From Mangifera indica (taxonomy: Eukaryota > Streptophyta > Magnoliopsida > Sapindales > Anacardiaceae), in NCBI RefSeq assembly GCF_011075055.1, contig NC_058140.1, forward strand, positions 8,986,988-9,050,987: 64,000 nt of DNA. Direction: 5' to 3'. Positions 13,226 through 26,466 of this stretch are shown here, one piece after another; position 1 is the stretch's first letter, and every line of letters begins with the position of its first letter. The notes under the pieces are model-generated. The model saw nothing but the letters and a program-made list of their open reading frames with translations, was not told the origin of the DNA and searched no databases. A program made the translations under genes and the position numbers.

Positions 13226-13463
13226 TGTAACAACTTTGGTCTAATAACCCGGCCCACTGTCAAGATATTGTCCACTTTGGACACACAGTCTATCATGGGT
13301 TTGCTTTTGGGCTTTGCAACCCAAAACGCGTCTTAACAGTTAAGGGGCTCATAGGCTATTTAACCAATCAAATTCTCCCACCACTAACCAATGTGGGATA
13401 TATAAATAGAACCAGCATCTCTCCCGTGCTTTGTCGATGTGGGATTCGCCTAAGGGTATCACA
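13226..13463 (-). repeat. TRIM LTR, copy 2 (5' LTR on the - strand)
   Basis: Direct repeat of 12902-13137, with a few substitutions and small indels. The primer-binding-site-like sequence lies immediately inside it. Confidence 0.9.
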
Positions 13464-13611
13464 AGCACCATTTCCAATTGTAGTGAAATTGTAGAGTCTA
13501 TAACGGAAGAGTAGGCCACCTGAACTACCTATGGTGTGCCCTCCTATTAATTATTAGCAAGAAAAAAGTATAACTAATACGTTAATTATTTGCATGAATT
13601 GGATTAATTAA

Positions 13612-13961
13612 TGTTAAAGGGTAAAATGAAAACGTAAGACAAAACACACCATTTAACTATTGGCGATATTTTGATAACAAAAGTCGAGGGCTTGACTTCT
13701 GGAAGGCAATACTTGCTTCACTTTTCTTTCAGTTCTTCGATTCAGACTTCTTCCACTTCACTTTATGTACAGTGATCGAACGGTAGGCACAATTTGAGGA
13801 AGTTAGAGATCAATGACAATTATTACAGTTAGTTAGTTGATCTTTGCTTGTATAAATATTGTTGTAAAGACTTATTCTTTTCTTGAATGAAAAACTTGAG
13901 GTATTCCAATTAGGGTTTGAAGCTTTTCTTTAGTTTTTGTTTCGATTCAGTTGTTTTCTCA
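13612..13961 (+). repeat. Copia 5' LTR
   Basis: Begins TGTTAAAGGG and ends TTGTTTTCTCA. It contains a possible TATA-like TATAAATATT at about 13851 and is followed directly by the primer-binding site. Confidence 0.93.
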
Positions 13962-13973
13962 TGGTATCAGAGC
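13962..13973 (+). other. Primer-binding site (initiator Met tRNA)
   Basis: TGGTATCAGAGC directly adjoins the 5' LTR. It is complementary to the 3' end of plant initiator Met tRNA, the usual primer for copia reverse transcription. Confidence 0.92.
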
Positions 13974-14113
13974 TCTTTGGCTCACGTCAGATGACTAATC
14001 CATTTTTTACTCCTGTTTTAACGACTTATGGTGATTAGGAGAAAGATCTTGGCTCTTATTCACGATGTTATGGTGGACATCTAACTCATGGTGGTTATGA
14101 GTTTCAAATGTCA

Positions 14114-14968
14114 TGGAGTACAAGTTATCCAATCTCCAGTCTTTAACCAATCAGCCTGAAACTCTCAAAAAATAACTACAAACATTGGAGAGTACATGTT
14201 CTTCACTCGGTGGGTGCTCATGACCTAGAAGAACACCTCATAAGTCTAGTTTCTTGCCCTTCATTCTTCATTATGGAAAAATCTTTGGATGTATTAAGTG
14301 AAATAAGGAAACGAAATGAAAAATACTCTATATGGAAGAGGTTTGACAAAATTTTGCTAAGCCAGTTAATGGCTTTTATTTCAGAGTCAATGTTTTCCCA
14401 TGTGGCTAGTTATAGAATAGCTCATAAGGTTTGGCTTACTGTTAAACATTACTTTGTTACAAAATCTAAAGCTAGGTTGCTGAGTCTTAGGACTACACTG
14501 CAAACATTGAAAAAAAGGAGCCTCAGTGTTCATGAGTACATTAGGAGAAAGAAAGATATCTTTGATGCCTTAGTGTCTAGTGGGCAAAGTATTGTAGAAG
14601 AAGAGCTGGTGAATTACATAATAAAAGGCCTACGTCTAGAATTTGAACCAATTGTCATGCATATAATGGCAAAGATGGATGGATTAGTGGAGAAATTGAG
14701 TTTACAAGAACTTAAACTGATTCTGCAAAATTATGAAAACAAACTCAGTAAAATTCCTTATGATTTTAGTCTTCGTTTTGCTAACTTGGTAAATCAGCAT
14801 GCTAAAAGCTTTAATGAAGGTACCAATGCAGGCTCTTCCTTTATGAAAAGGGGTGTGAGTGGTCAATTTTTAAATAGAGATGGTAGTAATGTTGTAACTT
14901 TTGGTGGGGCTCTGGGGTGTGAGACCTGGTGGGCCTATGAAAGGATATCCTGGTCTAGGAAGAGGTAA
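14114..14968 (+). pseudogene. Copia gag (capsid) region
   Basis: A 252-codon open frame from 14210 matches the copia capsid domain (UBN2 / retrotran_gag type): IAHKVWLTVKHYF, SLRTTLQTLKKRSLSVHEYI, then EELVNYIIKGLRLEFEPIV. The frame opens at GTG (Val), which is not a natural start. Family-like sequence (NNYKHWRVHVLHSVGAHDLE) extends upstream towards an ATG at 14114 across a frameshift and a TAA. Gag forms the virus-like particle in the cytoplasm. The C-terminal CCHC knuckle is not clear; the frame ends in a Gly/Arg-rich tail. Confidence 0.85.
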
Positions 14969-15269
14969 AGGTCAGTTTAGCAACAAGTTTATATCTATCA
15001 ATTTCATAGTAAGCCAGGGCATGTGGTGTTGCAATGCTACCATAAGTTTGACATTACCTATATAGGTCACCCTTAATCCTACACTGGATAGTCACAAGGT
15101 TATAATCAATACCTTGTTATAGCCCTTCAATTCAGTCAAGCATCATATAGCTATACCAATCACACACACAATTTTCTCAGTTTTTTCCTACTTCACAGAA
15201 TCACTTTAGCCCTTCATTTCACTCTCCTTCCCAATCTTCATCCTTTATTGCTTAACCCACTACTTAGTT

Positions 15270-17026
15270 AGTGTTTAGGATTTTTAGAGTGTCGATAATC
15301 GGTAACACAACAGAAGTTAAAAATTTTTCAAATCAAACAATCTTAAAAACTCTAACCAAGATACCTGTTAAACATATATTTTTGAACATATAAAATACTC
15401 ATAGGGTATTTTAGAATTTATACCTACATTGATGACTCTTCCAAATTTTCATGTAACCTGAGATTGAACGTTATACAACCCTCAAAAGGCAGCATCTTAG
15501 TATCCACACAGAGTACAAACACAAGAGAGGCAATCCAAGTAAAGAGGATACTAATGCTCTTTCTTTGGACCAATGTGTTCATGAGAAAATGAGAGAAAAA
15601 ACGAAAAACTTGCGACTAGGGTTTTCTATCTTTTTAATTTTATGTCATTGTTTTATTTAAAGCATGTTTTATATATGTGCAGGTGTCCATGTATGGCAAG
15701 AATTTCAACCAAGCCCGACACTTTCAACACACATATGCAAGGGTGGTAACACAAATAGGTTGTTGAACATATCTTTAAGTCTTGCATGGTTGGACAAAAA
15801 GGACAATCTTTTGTCCAACCATGACATGCTTTTTATTTTCTATGGTGCTAGTCAACACCATGCACACCAAGTTTACCTTGGTCAAAACACAGTCAATTAG
15901 GTTCTTTAGCCCAAATGGGTTTTTCAATAATTTCTCTCTCTCTCCCTAAATACCAAGATTACCACCAAATAATCTCATCTTTGGGTGCAAATCAACCCTT
16001 ATATGCATGTAACCTATAAGTTCTCTATTAAACCACTAGTCTCTAGATTTAGATTGAATTCAGACATAAACCAAGTTAGGTCTAGCAAAGTATCATAGCC
16101 ACTTGGATGATAGAATGTCGAAGAACATCTCTTCAGTTTTTACAACATCACAGTTACTTACAATTTAATCCTTTTATCAATCAATATCTCTAAAAATTGA
16201 GACATAGAAAAGTATTTATCTCATTAGTTTCCTTGATATGAACCGATATATATCAATGATTAACATGAATTAGACTACAACCTCATCTCACTATGGGCAC
16301 AGATTCAAGCTGTCATGGATACCATTCAGTATTCTCATATGAGATATTTTCTCTTGTGCTCATGAGTGACAAATCTTTTATTGATCAACCATAGTTTTCA
16401 TGTATCTCACGATATGGTCGATTACTATATTTATAGTTACCTCAATTACAATGACATAGTAGATAGCGTCAAACCATATTGATTCTTACATAAGATAGTT
16501 TGGCGACCTCAAATCAAATGATCACATGCACTTGTGGTGTTCAGAGAATTTATTCCATAGACACTAGAACAACCATTTATATGGATATTTTCTTGTCGAG
16601 TCAATCCAATGAACACTCTACAATATGCACCTATATATTGCATCAAGTTATTTATAACAACTTTGATATATGAGAATTGTTGTCTCTTTGGTGGAGTCAT
16701 TTAATACTATGATAATCTAATCATCATCACATGTGCCCTCATTCATGGTAATGTCTAAATTATAAACGTTTCTAGAATGACCACTTAATATGTACATAGG
16801 GTTCTCATGATTAGTTGTTTGATCTCTTTATCACAGTTTTACCATTCTAAAGACATTATTTGTATAGTCATATAAATAGTCAACATATGAATTGAATAAC
16901 AATTAATCCTTTTATTAATTATTAATATAAAATTACATCAACAAATGTTAAATTCAATTGGCTCTAAGGCACCTACCCTAATATAGTGAATCCCCACTCT
17001 AGTGTACAATGGTCAATTGTCAAACC
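15270..17026. mobile_element. 1.76-kb insertion inside the copia element, probable solo LTR
   Basis: A non-coding block interrupts copia between gag and protease. TAGTT flanks it on both sides (15265-15269 and 17027-17031). Deleting the block and one TAGTT rejoins an open copia frame (NPLLSLQALVANLNTIEHMS). Near the edges TG (15272) and CA (17022) would fit an LTR, but those ends leave 2 and 4 unexplained bases. It has no coding frame of note. A solo LTR from a larger retrotransposon is my best reading. Confidence 0.6.
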
Positions 17027-17059
17027 TAGTTTACAAGCTCTTGTTGCAAATCTAAACAC

Positions 17060-20000
17060 TATTGAACACATGAGCTAGTATATGGATTCATGACCTCTGA
17101 TCATGTGACTTCCCAAATAGAGTTGCTTGTTGTCAAGGAAGACTACACAAAAAATCAACAACTTCAAGTTAGAAGTGATGAGTGCTAAAGGATATCTCAT
17201 AAAGGTTTTACCCTTTTAACTACCTTTTTAGCCAATAAATACCTATATTTGAAAGATATCTTATGTGTGCCTAGAATCACTAAAAACTTGCTTAGTATTT
17301 CTAAATTTACCCATGATAATATTGTAATTGTTGAGTTTATAAGTGATTGTTGTCTTGTCAAGGATAAGGACACTAAGGTAGTATTGTTGCAAAGGATTCT
17401 TAAGGAAGGGTTATATCAGCTTCAACCTGTTTTTATTGTTCCCAAAGCTATCAATTTTCTGTCAAGTAGGGTTTGCGGATTTTCAAATAATTACTCTACT
17501 ATTTTGAATAAGCTTCCACATTGTATAAACTTGGCTATGCATGTTGATAAAACTAATGTTTGTCTTTGGCATAAAAGACAGGGTCACCCTTATGAAAGAG
17601 TCATGCAATTTGTCTTGAATGCCATGCATATCAAAGCTAATTTCTCTAATTCTCTTTTTTGTAAAGACTACCATTTTAGCAAGCACAAACAGAGTCATTT
17701 TTCTAATTCTAATGCAAGAGCCTATAGAGTTTTAAAGTTAATTCATAGTGATTTATGGGGCCCTACTCTTATGATATCAAAGGAAAGGTTTAAATACTAC
17801 TTGCATTTTCTTGAAGATCATTCCAAGTGTACTTGACTGTTTCCCTTAAGAAGTAAGAGTGAAGTAGGTCAGGTTTTTAAATATTTTCATAAACTTGATG
17901 AGAATCAGGTTGAGAAAAGACTTAAAACCATTTAGATTGACTTGGAGGGGTAGAGTTAAGAGCTCTTGTACTTTATTTTCAGGAGAATGACATCCATTTT
18001 AGAGTTTCTTGTCCTCATACTCATCAACAAAATGAGAGGGCTAAATATAAACATAGACATATAGTTACGTTAGGCCTAGTGTTAATATCCCAAGCTAGTT
18101 TACCTTTGTCTTACTAGTGGGACTATTTCCAAACTTTTGTTTGTCTAATTAACAAGATGCCTACTCCTATTCTGATCAATGCCAATCCTTATCAAATCCT
18201 ATTTAATAAAAATTCATATTATTCTTTTCTAAAGGTTTTTGGGTATGTTTGTTTCCCTTTTCTTATGCCCTATAATAAGCATAAGTTTGATTTCCCTACC
18301 CAAAAGTATGTGTTTTTAGGTCATAGTTTACATCACAAGGGTTATAAATGTCTTAGTAAATCTAGAAAGATTTTCATTTTTGCATCTATCAAATTCAATG
18401 AAACAAATTTCCCTTTTAAAACAAACAAAGGTTTTGCTAGTGTCTCTTTTTAATTTTTTCTTACAAAATGACTTAAGCAGTACTGTTAATAGCCTTGATT
18501 TTTCAGTTATTGCTAACTCAATCACTACAAGTACTCATAATTCTCAATAACTAGTTTCATTCACTAAGCAACCTTCCTTCTATTAATATCTCACATACTT
18601 TCACCTATGAATCTATATCTACACATGTTCCTATTCTTCCATAATCAAATTTGCCTATCCTTTCATAGCCTTTTATTCAAGCCATACCATCTCATACATT
18701 TTCACACACAAGTCCAACTTTATCACTACCCATACCATCCTCACATAAACATGCCACTTTTTAGTCAGAGGTTATTGTTCTTGCTAGTCCAACTTACACA
18801 ACTACTATATCTAGGCATATTTCAGTGCATCCTATGTTAACAAGGGCCAAGATAGGTCATCTACCACCCTATAGGACATTTTCCTTTGTTTTTGATTTTG
18901 TCATAAAAGAGCTTACTTCAGTCTCTAAGGCCCTTAGTTATCCTAGTTGGTTTGAAGCCATGTAGGCAGAATATGAAGTTTTGGTCATAAATCAAAGCAA
19001 CATTTAGTAAGGCATAAGTGGGTTTATAAGACAAAGTTAAATGTAGATAACGGTGTGTAGAAATTAAAGCTAGACTAGTGGCCAAAAGGTTCTAACAAAT
19101 TGTTGGCATTGATTATTTGGATACTTTCAGTCCAATGGCGAAGGCAATGACCATTCGGGTGATTCTCATACTAGTTATGACTTATAAATAGACAATGCAT
19201 CAAATAGATATCAATAATGTTTTCCTTAATAGAGAGTTGTAAGAGGAGATTTATATGAGCCAAGCTCAAAGCTTTGTAGACAATAGCAAACCACAGTATG
19301 TATACAGGTTGAAAAAGGTTGTATATGGCCTAAAACAGGCTCTCAAGGCCTGATATGATAAGTTGAAACAAGCTCTACTTGGCAGAGGTTTTGTGAACAC
19401 TATATCTGATTCGAGCCTTTTTAAGTTAAGTACTAAACATGTGATTGTGTTTGTGCTTATATATGTGGATCACATCCTATTGACAAGATTAAAGTTTGCT
19501 TATATTCAACCACTAATTAGGGACCTTAATAGTTAGTTTTCATTAAAGGATTTGGAGGAGTTAAATTTCTTTTTAGGCATTGAAGCTCATAAGACTGAGC
19601 ATGGGTTACACTTATGTCAAGCCAAGTGTGCCATTGAGTTATTAGTCAAAACTTAGATGTTAGATGTTGATAGCTGGTTCAAACAGTGCACAGGGGATAG
19701 TAAACCCTTTTGTAATCCCACATTGTATAAAAGTAACATTAGAGCCTTATAATATTTTACTATTACAAGGCCTAAGCTTTCATTTGTGGTTAACAAGCTG
19801 AGCTAGTATATGAAGGATCCTACTCTAATGTAATGGCAAACATGTAAGAGGGTGTTAAGATACATCAAAAGAACCTCTAATTATGGGCTACTTATTAAAC
19901 CTATTTTTGTTTTTACATTAAAAGCTTATGCAGATGCAAATTAGGCAAGTAACATAGGTGACAAGAGGTCTAAAAGTAAGTATGCTATGTTCTTTAACTC

Positions 20001-20360
20001 CAATATGATTCAATAGGGCTTAAAAAAGTAGAAGGTAGTGGCTCTCACTTCCATAGAGGCAGAGAACAAATTAGTAAGTTAGGTGGCTATTGAAATAGCA
20101 TGGTTAAAAAGTCCTCTGTAAGAGATTAAAGTTTCTTGGTTCAATACACCTATAGTGTGGTGTAATAATACAAGTGCAGGGCATTAAGCTTACAATACTA
20201 TTTTTCACAGCAGAACAAAACATATAAAAATAGATGTACACTATGTTAAGGAACAAGTAGCTTGGAGTGGAAAAGGTGGAAACACAAACTTTCCAAACCA
20301 TGATGTGTTATGTAACATCAGTATGAGATTATTTAGCTCAGGGAGGATTTATTAAGTTTT
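17060..20360 (+). pseudogene. Copia pol: protease, integrase, reverse transcriptase, RNase H
   Basis: About 17070-17115 holds a protease active-site remnant (MTSDHVTSQ, for DSGATDHVTSQ). About 17560-17690 is the integrase zinc finger region with HKRQGHPYERV; the last Cys of its CxxC is Tyr. About 17740-18420 is the integrase core and C-terminus (HSDLWGP, PHTHQQNERA, FGYVCFPFL, KYVFLGHS). About 19110-19700 is reverse transcriptase (DYLDTFSPMAKAMTIRVIL, VVYGLKQAL) with the active site YVDH instead of YVDD. About 19920-20320 is RNase H (KAYADAN, then HSRTKHIKIDVHYV). There are many TAG/TGA stops, often in place of Trp, so it is inactive. Confidence 0.9.
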
Positions 20361-20843
20361 CACATGATTGAAGAATAGTGTACTAATTGGAGTTGTCAAA
20401 AGTAGTTACTGATAGAAGGAGGTGGTGGTATTGAGAATATTAAGGAAGGAGAAGATTGGTGGCCAATCAAGCGTTGAGGTGTTTGCCATCTTCCTTCTCA
20501 ATTTCTTATCTTATTTCTTCTTTTCTATTTATGCTTTATTATATGATTGGGTGTGGAAATCTTACATGTTAAATGAATATTACCAATATGGTATCTGAGA
20601 GAGGAAGCCTCTAAAATGACTATGTTGACTCTTTAGAGAGTTCAAAATTGAGGGAGGAATTGTTTGAGTGTTGTTTTTTCCTTTTTGTTATGAATGGTTG
20701 CAATGACGGCATTATTGAGGTAAAGTATTGGTGATTTGTACATGTAGATGCAATAAGTGGTAGTTTGTAGTTTAGTTTGTGTTTTGATACTTGTTGTGAG
20801 CAAGCCAAGCACACTGTACCAAAGTGCTAGCCTTGAGGGAGGA

Positions 20844-21160
20844 TATTAAAGGGTAAATGAAAACGTTGCGTTTTGTTAACTATTGGCCATATTTTGATAA
20901 CAAAAGTCGAGGGGTTGACTTCTGGAATGTTGTTTTTGCTTCACTTCTCCTTCAGTTCTTCCGTTCAAACTTCTTCCACTTCAATTTATACATAGTGAGT
21001 GAACGACAAGCAAGATTTGAGGAAGTTGGAGATCAACTATGGTTATTTAAGTTGACAGTGTTGTAAAGACTTATTCTTTTCTTAAATGAAAAACTTGAGG
21101 TATTCTAGTTAGGGTTTGAAGCTTCTCTCTAGTTTTCGTTCCGATTCAATTGTTTTCTCA
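20844..21160 (+). repeat. Copia 3' LTR
   Basis: Matches 13612-13961 but lacks about 30 bases around the TTAGTTAGTTG segment and starts TATTAAAGGG. Ends TTGTTTTCTCA at 21160. Confidence 0.93.
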
Positions 21161-21205
21161 CTTAAGTTACCTTTAAATAATTTATGAATGAACATAAATT
21201 CTTAC

Positions 21206-21368
21206 CAACAAGGGTAACAAGGTATTGGGTATTCAGACCAAAAGCTGAAAACTTTGCTTTTTGCACTTCAATGGAGTTTGTGGCACCTGGCAAATTAGCA
21301 GTATTAGAAGCAAATGAGACCCGCCCATCTTTGTGGCCAGTAGGTACTTGCCAACTTGGTCCATTTGT
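21206..21368 (-). pseudogene. Peroxidase exon 2
   Basis: Begins after the acceptor AATGCAG with [16 protein letters not shown] and ends [10 protein letters not shown] before donor GTAAGAA at 21205. The substrate-channel region and the spacing to exon 3 (V|GGHTIG) match the family. No stops. Confidence 0.88.
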
Positions 21369-21456
21369 CTGCATTAAATAGTAAGAGCTTAGTGAGTTTT
21401 CGTTCAAACAAAAGAAGGAAATCCACAACCACAAACAAAAAGTTACATGGTAATTA

Positions 21457-21903
<447 letters not shown>

Positions 21904-23064
21904 TTAATGAAGGATGAAAGGTTCATAATATGCATGCTAACTATTTCAAAGAAGAATGAGTCTCTGCCATTTAAATCAAATGCATGTTTTCTTTTGAATT
22001 ACAAATTATTATGCGTGATGAGATTTATCTGCACCATCTTGTGCATAGAATTTAGAGCTTTGAATAAAATAAATTACAATTAGGACAATGAGAATTAGTT
22101 AATCAATAATTTTTTTATAACACCAAAATCTTAACGTGACAAACATAATTTATATTTCTAGCAATAATCAATATATCGCCAATGTAAATAAGAAAATAAA
22201 TGCAATAGCAATCATTTAGAATTTTAAAGTACACATAATAGTCATACTCACAACCGATAAAACTAATAGTTAACATTAAAGAGTCAAACCTCTTGTACTA
22301 TAATATATGAGACTACTTCAAACCATAAAGTGACTTCTTTAATTTGCAAATTATATGTTCTTCTCCAACTCACTATGCAGGATAAAAGCTTAAACACCCA
22401 ACTTCAATGTTGATAAAACTCTAATTGTTCTATGTCTTGTTCACCAGTTTTGCTAAGCCCATATATTATTTTTTATTTTTTTTTCTCTTTGGTTAATATT
22501 GTCATGGTTTTGTAGAATCTTTGGTAGTGATTTTCTTTTGTACATTAAATCAAACAGTTTGTTTGTATATATTACTGGTAATTTGTCTTATAACTTTTAT
22601 TTTTATTTTTATTGATTTTTCGTTTAATCTTGTTAGTCTTTCTTTTTTCTTTTTTCTATTTTTTTCCTTCTTCTTTTATTTAATCTAGGGTAAATCTAGA
22701 ACTCAATATTCTGATGATTTTTATGCATTTTGATATATTTGATATTGTTTAAAATTGAAATTTTTTTTTTTTTTTGGGTTACAATATAAATTGATTTGTT
22801 TCAATTATTTTCTTCTATCATCTATTGACATTTTTTTAAGGTTATATAATTTGAATTGATTGATCATTTAGAGTTGCATTTCTTCAACCTTTTCATTGAG
22901 TTTATTATGATTAAAAGTTACAAGTTTTTTTTTTTTTTCCATTCATGTACGTTTGTATATAAATTCTAATTAATTAATTAAATATATGTTTTGAAAGAAC
23001 CTAAACTCATGTATATTTCTGATTTTGTAAATTTTTTTTATTTTCAATGAAAATATAAAAAATG

Positions 23065-23068
<4 letters not shown>

Positions 23069-23122
<54 letters not shown>
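23069..23122. repeat. (AT)27 microsatellite
   Basis: Uninterrupted AT dinucleotide run. It is self-complementary and likely length-variable. Confidence 0.97.
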
Positions 23123-23125
<3 letters not shown>

Positions 23126-23604
23126 GGTATCATCAACAATTAAAATAAAATAAAAAGTTATTATTGAAAATACCATAATAATTTATTGATTAATTTATTT
23201 GGAGCTTTTGTGTTATTTGCAATTGTCATTATAAACAATATTATTTAATAAAAATATGATTTTTTTGAGGTTTTAGTGGCAATCGCAAATGACAGTATAA
23301 GTTATATTCCAAGAAAAAAAATTATTTTCATGTTAATTTTAAATATCATAAATAATTGTCTTTATATTATTTAACTTTTAGTATTAATTATTTTATACTC
23401 ATACTGTCGTTGCAAATAATTGTTGTTAAAATTTACAATGACATAAAGTACAACAACATTTATTTATTTGCCAATAAAAATATTAACATTATTTATAATA
23501 CAACTAAAATTCCAAAAAACAAGTCATAAAATGGCTATCATATTGTAGAGTAACTAGAAGATTAAAATATTTTATAAAATAAATATTAAAATTACATATA
23601 TATT

Positions 23605-23630
23605 TGTGTGTGTGTGTGTGTGTGTGTGTG
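23605..23630. repeat. (TG)13 microsatellite
   Basis: Uninterrupted TG run flanked by T-rich sequence. Confidence 0.97.
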
Positions 23631-26466
23631 TTTGTAAATTAAAATTTTAATTATATTTTTTTTTAAGAAGAAAGATGATTTGTCCTAATAATAATATAAG
23701 AATGGTGGTTTGAGAGATTTTTTTATCACTCTACATCTATTTTTATTTGTTAGAACACATGATCGACAGTTGGATGTTAAACCTACATACTTATCTTTCG
23801 TTTGACAACCTTGCTTAACTCTTTATATGGCTAAGGATTCTTCAATAATCTACCTTCCAATAGTAGGCAATACTCCAATTCCAATCTCTTAAGTTCTTTC
23901 TCTCATTGATTAAATTTGTGTATTATGAAAGTTGTGTGAAAAAGCCTTCTGCTGAAAATGTGATTCTTTACATAAGTTTTTAATGATAATTGCCATGAAT
24001 AGACATACACCCTTCATGCATGATCATTCAAAGTAGTTTATCCACTTTAAATCGTGTTCCTTTTTCTCCAGAGCCAAGATTGATCCAATAACTAACAATC
24101 ATGAACAGTCATATGTCTTACATGCGTGGTGCAATATCCACAACTATGTCCAAAGGTATTTTAGTGTTTTGACCTTTCTTGTGCCCATTTGTGATTAATT
24201 GATTAAGTATTTGTAGAAATTGAGATGCACGGTCGTGTAAGTAAGCCTTACACTCGTGTATGTATTGACAAGGGCAAAATGGTTTTTTCCCTTGTGATTT
24301 GTGAAATTTGCTTAAATTTAGAAGGTATGCACACCCTTACATAGCCAGCACGTTTGAATATTGGATAAGGAGCAATTTTGCAATGATTTCGAAAACTACC
24401 ATTTTTGCATAATAGTATACATGACTATGTATGAAAAGTACACACTTGTGTATTGCTAATTACAGTGAAAATAAAATGAATTCATATGTTTTTTGGTTCA
24501 CATTCTCATCAAATTTTCTAGAAAAAGTGAGAGAGTCGTGAGAGAGCCAAGGAAGGATTTCAACCAAGGAAAACCATTAGAGGTTTGTTAGGGAAAGTTC
24601 TTACCCTGTAAAGACTTTTGCACCATTGAAAGAGAGCTAAGTTCAATGTCTCTCTTCTCTCACAAATTCTGGACATTTTGTTCGAATTCTAATGATTTTG
24701 GATTCATATGGATATTTTGGTGTTATTAGTATTGTGTGTATGTGTGTGTATTTATCATCGATTGGTATTCTTAGTATAAGTTTGTATATATTCATGATTA
24801 TTATTGGAATTGATGAATTTGGATAACAAGATGTTGATGAAAACTATGAACATAATGATTTATGAATGGCTAGTGATCTAATTTGTCAATAAAGATACGT
24901 TAAGTAAAAGATCAAAATTTAAGTATGGCTAGAAGTTAGAATTCTTATCATCTATGATTATGGTGTTAGGTGAGACTATGTAATTTATTATTTTATGAGT
25001 TGTTGGTTGAATAATATTGTTTGATGTGTCTACATATGTTTTAGTCAGATTCAGAGACTTTGATTTGTGTTTGGATGATTTGAAATACAGTTGTAAGTAA
25101 ATTCGTAATTTTGGAAAAACAGTGCTACAAGTACACATGGTGGTGTGGAATTGGGAAAAATAGTTCTTGTGTGTGGCTAATTCAAGTTTGTGTACTAGGA
25201 GAGAGAATACCCCTATGTGAGAGGAATACCACCCTTGTACAATTAGGGAAAAATGAGAATGAGGTTATATGAGATAGAGACATGTAGATACGATTATGGT
25301 AATGACTCTTTTACTTCTGTGAGGGATGAATGTGAGGAAAATAAATTATAAGACCCTAATGAAAATAGGTTATGATAGAAACCATTGTAGGGGTGCTAGA
25401 CTATGTGGACGAGGACATGAGCCCTGATCGAAGTGATTTTGAGTCAAAAATATCAATGATGTACCATCTGATTTTTACCACCAAGTTGTGTGTGGAGTGT
25501 GTGTTCTACCAAGCTTAGTGCAACGTGGATTCGTTACTAAGTTATGTGTACTTGTTACTAAGCTAATAGGAGTGTGACAGTGTGATTATGTCACCGAACT
25601 GTGTGTTATATGGCAATGAGAGCAATAGGGTTAGTTTGTGTGATCATTTATGTGACCTTAACCCTAAGCCCAACCAGCACCTATATAAGGTACACTATAT
25701 AGATGACTTCGAGGATTTCACATGCTTCTATCAAGTGTTTGGGATGTCAACATACATGTTGGGTATGAGTCATCAACGATGATGCTAATTGTGAAATTAG
25801 CCATAGGATGCCAAATTACTAAGATGGGCGTTTAGGATACTCGGGAAATATCTATAACACTGCAACATAAATGAATACAAGACACTCAGGAAATATTATA
25901 TGATATTATGTTATATGTTTACCTACTTATTGAGTGTGTTTAACTCACTGTGTTCTCTTTTGATTGTGCAAGTAGATTTGTTAAATAGTAAAGTGGTGAA
26001 GGAGGCAAGGGTTATCTTAAGACATTGCATAAGGCTAAGGGCACCTTCGTCATTTACATTTATGAGATTTACTTATGTTTGTCTATGCATTAACCTTGGG
26101 ATTTGGACCATTATGCATTTATCATTGTAAACTTGATTTCAAATACATTGATTGAGTTTGGATTATTTAGTGATATTTATTTAAATGCACTTTTGGGGTT
26201 GTGGTTTTATTTATAATAGGTGTTATGCATTTAATTATCACTACAAATGTTTTAGAAATGTTTAAAATAATGTGTCTCTTGGGGTACATATTCTGGGTAG
26301 GAATATGTATCGGGAAAGGGTTGTTACATATGATGATTTTTCAAGCCAAATCATAAACTTGTCTCTTTCACAATTATTCACTTGACATGAACGACTCCTA
26401 ATTGATAAACCTACATTCCAAAATCATGCTTGACCATTCATCTTCTTAAAATTTCATATTTATATA

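Larger units (their letters stand above)
12902..13463 (-). mobile_element. TRIM (miniature LTR retrotransposon) inside peroxidase exon 3
   Basis: Two direct repeats of 236 and 238 bp (12902-13137 and 13226-13463) flank an 88-bp internal region with no coding capacity. On the - strand each LTR starts TGTGATACCC and ends GTTACA. Just after the upstream LTR is TGGTATTAGAGC, one base off the usual initiator-Met tRNA primer site. Before the downstream LTR is a G-rich polypurine tract (AAGGGGGG). Flanks are AGCAT and AGCAC on the + strand, a one-mismatch 5-bp target duplication. It would depend on enzymes from other elements to move. Confidence 0.9.
12570..13543 (-). pseudogene. Peroxidase exon 3, split by a TRIM insertion
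   Basis: Starts GGHTIGSSGG at 13543 and continues to YNFTTIGNGA. It is then interrupted by the TRIM element (13463-12902) and resumes as ADPSSNPTFIPQLRALC in the same frame, running on to the stop after CSAIN. Removing the insert and one copy of the 5-bp target site gives an open exon. A short segment between TDASTR and NVEFGR is missing or altered relative to the usual family pattern. Confidence 0.88.
13612..21160 (+). mobile_element. Ty1/copia retrotransposon in peroxidase intron 2
   Basis: LTRs at 13612-13961 (350 bp) and 20844-21160 (317 bp) share their whole length apart from a short deletion and scattered changes. A perfect TGGTATCAGAGC primer site for initiator Met tRNA follows the 5' LTR (13962-13973). 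A purine-rich tract (CTTGAGGGAGGA) precedes the 3' LTR. Flanking pentamers ATTAA and CTTAA differ by one base. Domain order is gag, protease, integrase, reverse transcriptase, RNase H, which defines copia. The first dinucleotide of the 3' LTR is TA rather than TG. Numerous stops make it inactive. It interrupts the peroxidase intron 64 bases upstream of the exon 3 boundary on the + strand. Confidence 0.93.
21904..26466. other. AT-rich intergenic DNA with possible LTR fragment
   Basis: No gene is supported. Directly upstream of the peroxidase (21904-22050) its promoter would lie, but I see no clear TATA box. Between about 24200 and 26331 the text resembles a plant gypsy LTR: a body with CACTGTGTTCTCTTTTGATTG-like sequence and an end GGGTTGTTACA. 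I could not find a matching start, so this is weak. Confidence 0.4.

Noticed and set aside
13962..13973. tRNA-like sequence TGGTATCAGAGC (also near 27119 and 40803)
   Set aside because: These are primer-binding sites complementary to a tRNA 3' end, not tRNA genes. No cloverleaf is present.
24200..26331. Possible solo gypsy LTR ending GGGTTGTTACA
   Set aside because: No matching start, target duplication or second copy was found, so I did not call it as an element.
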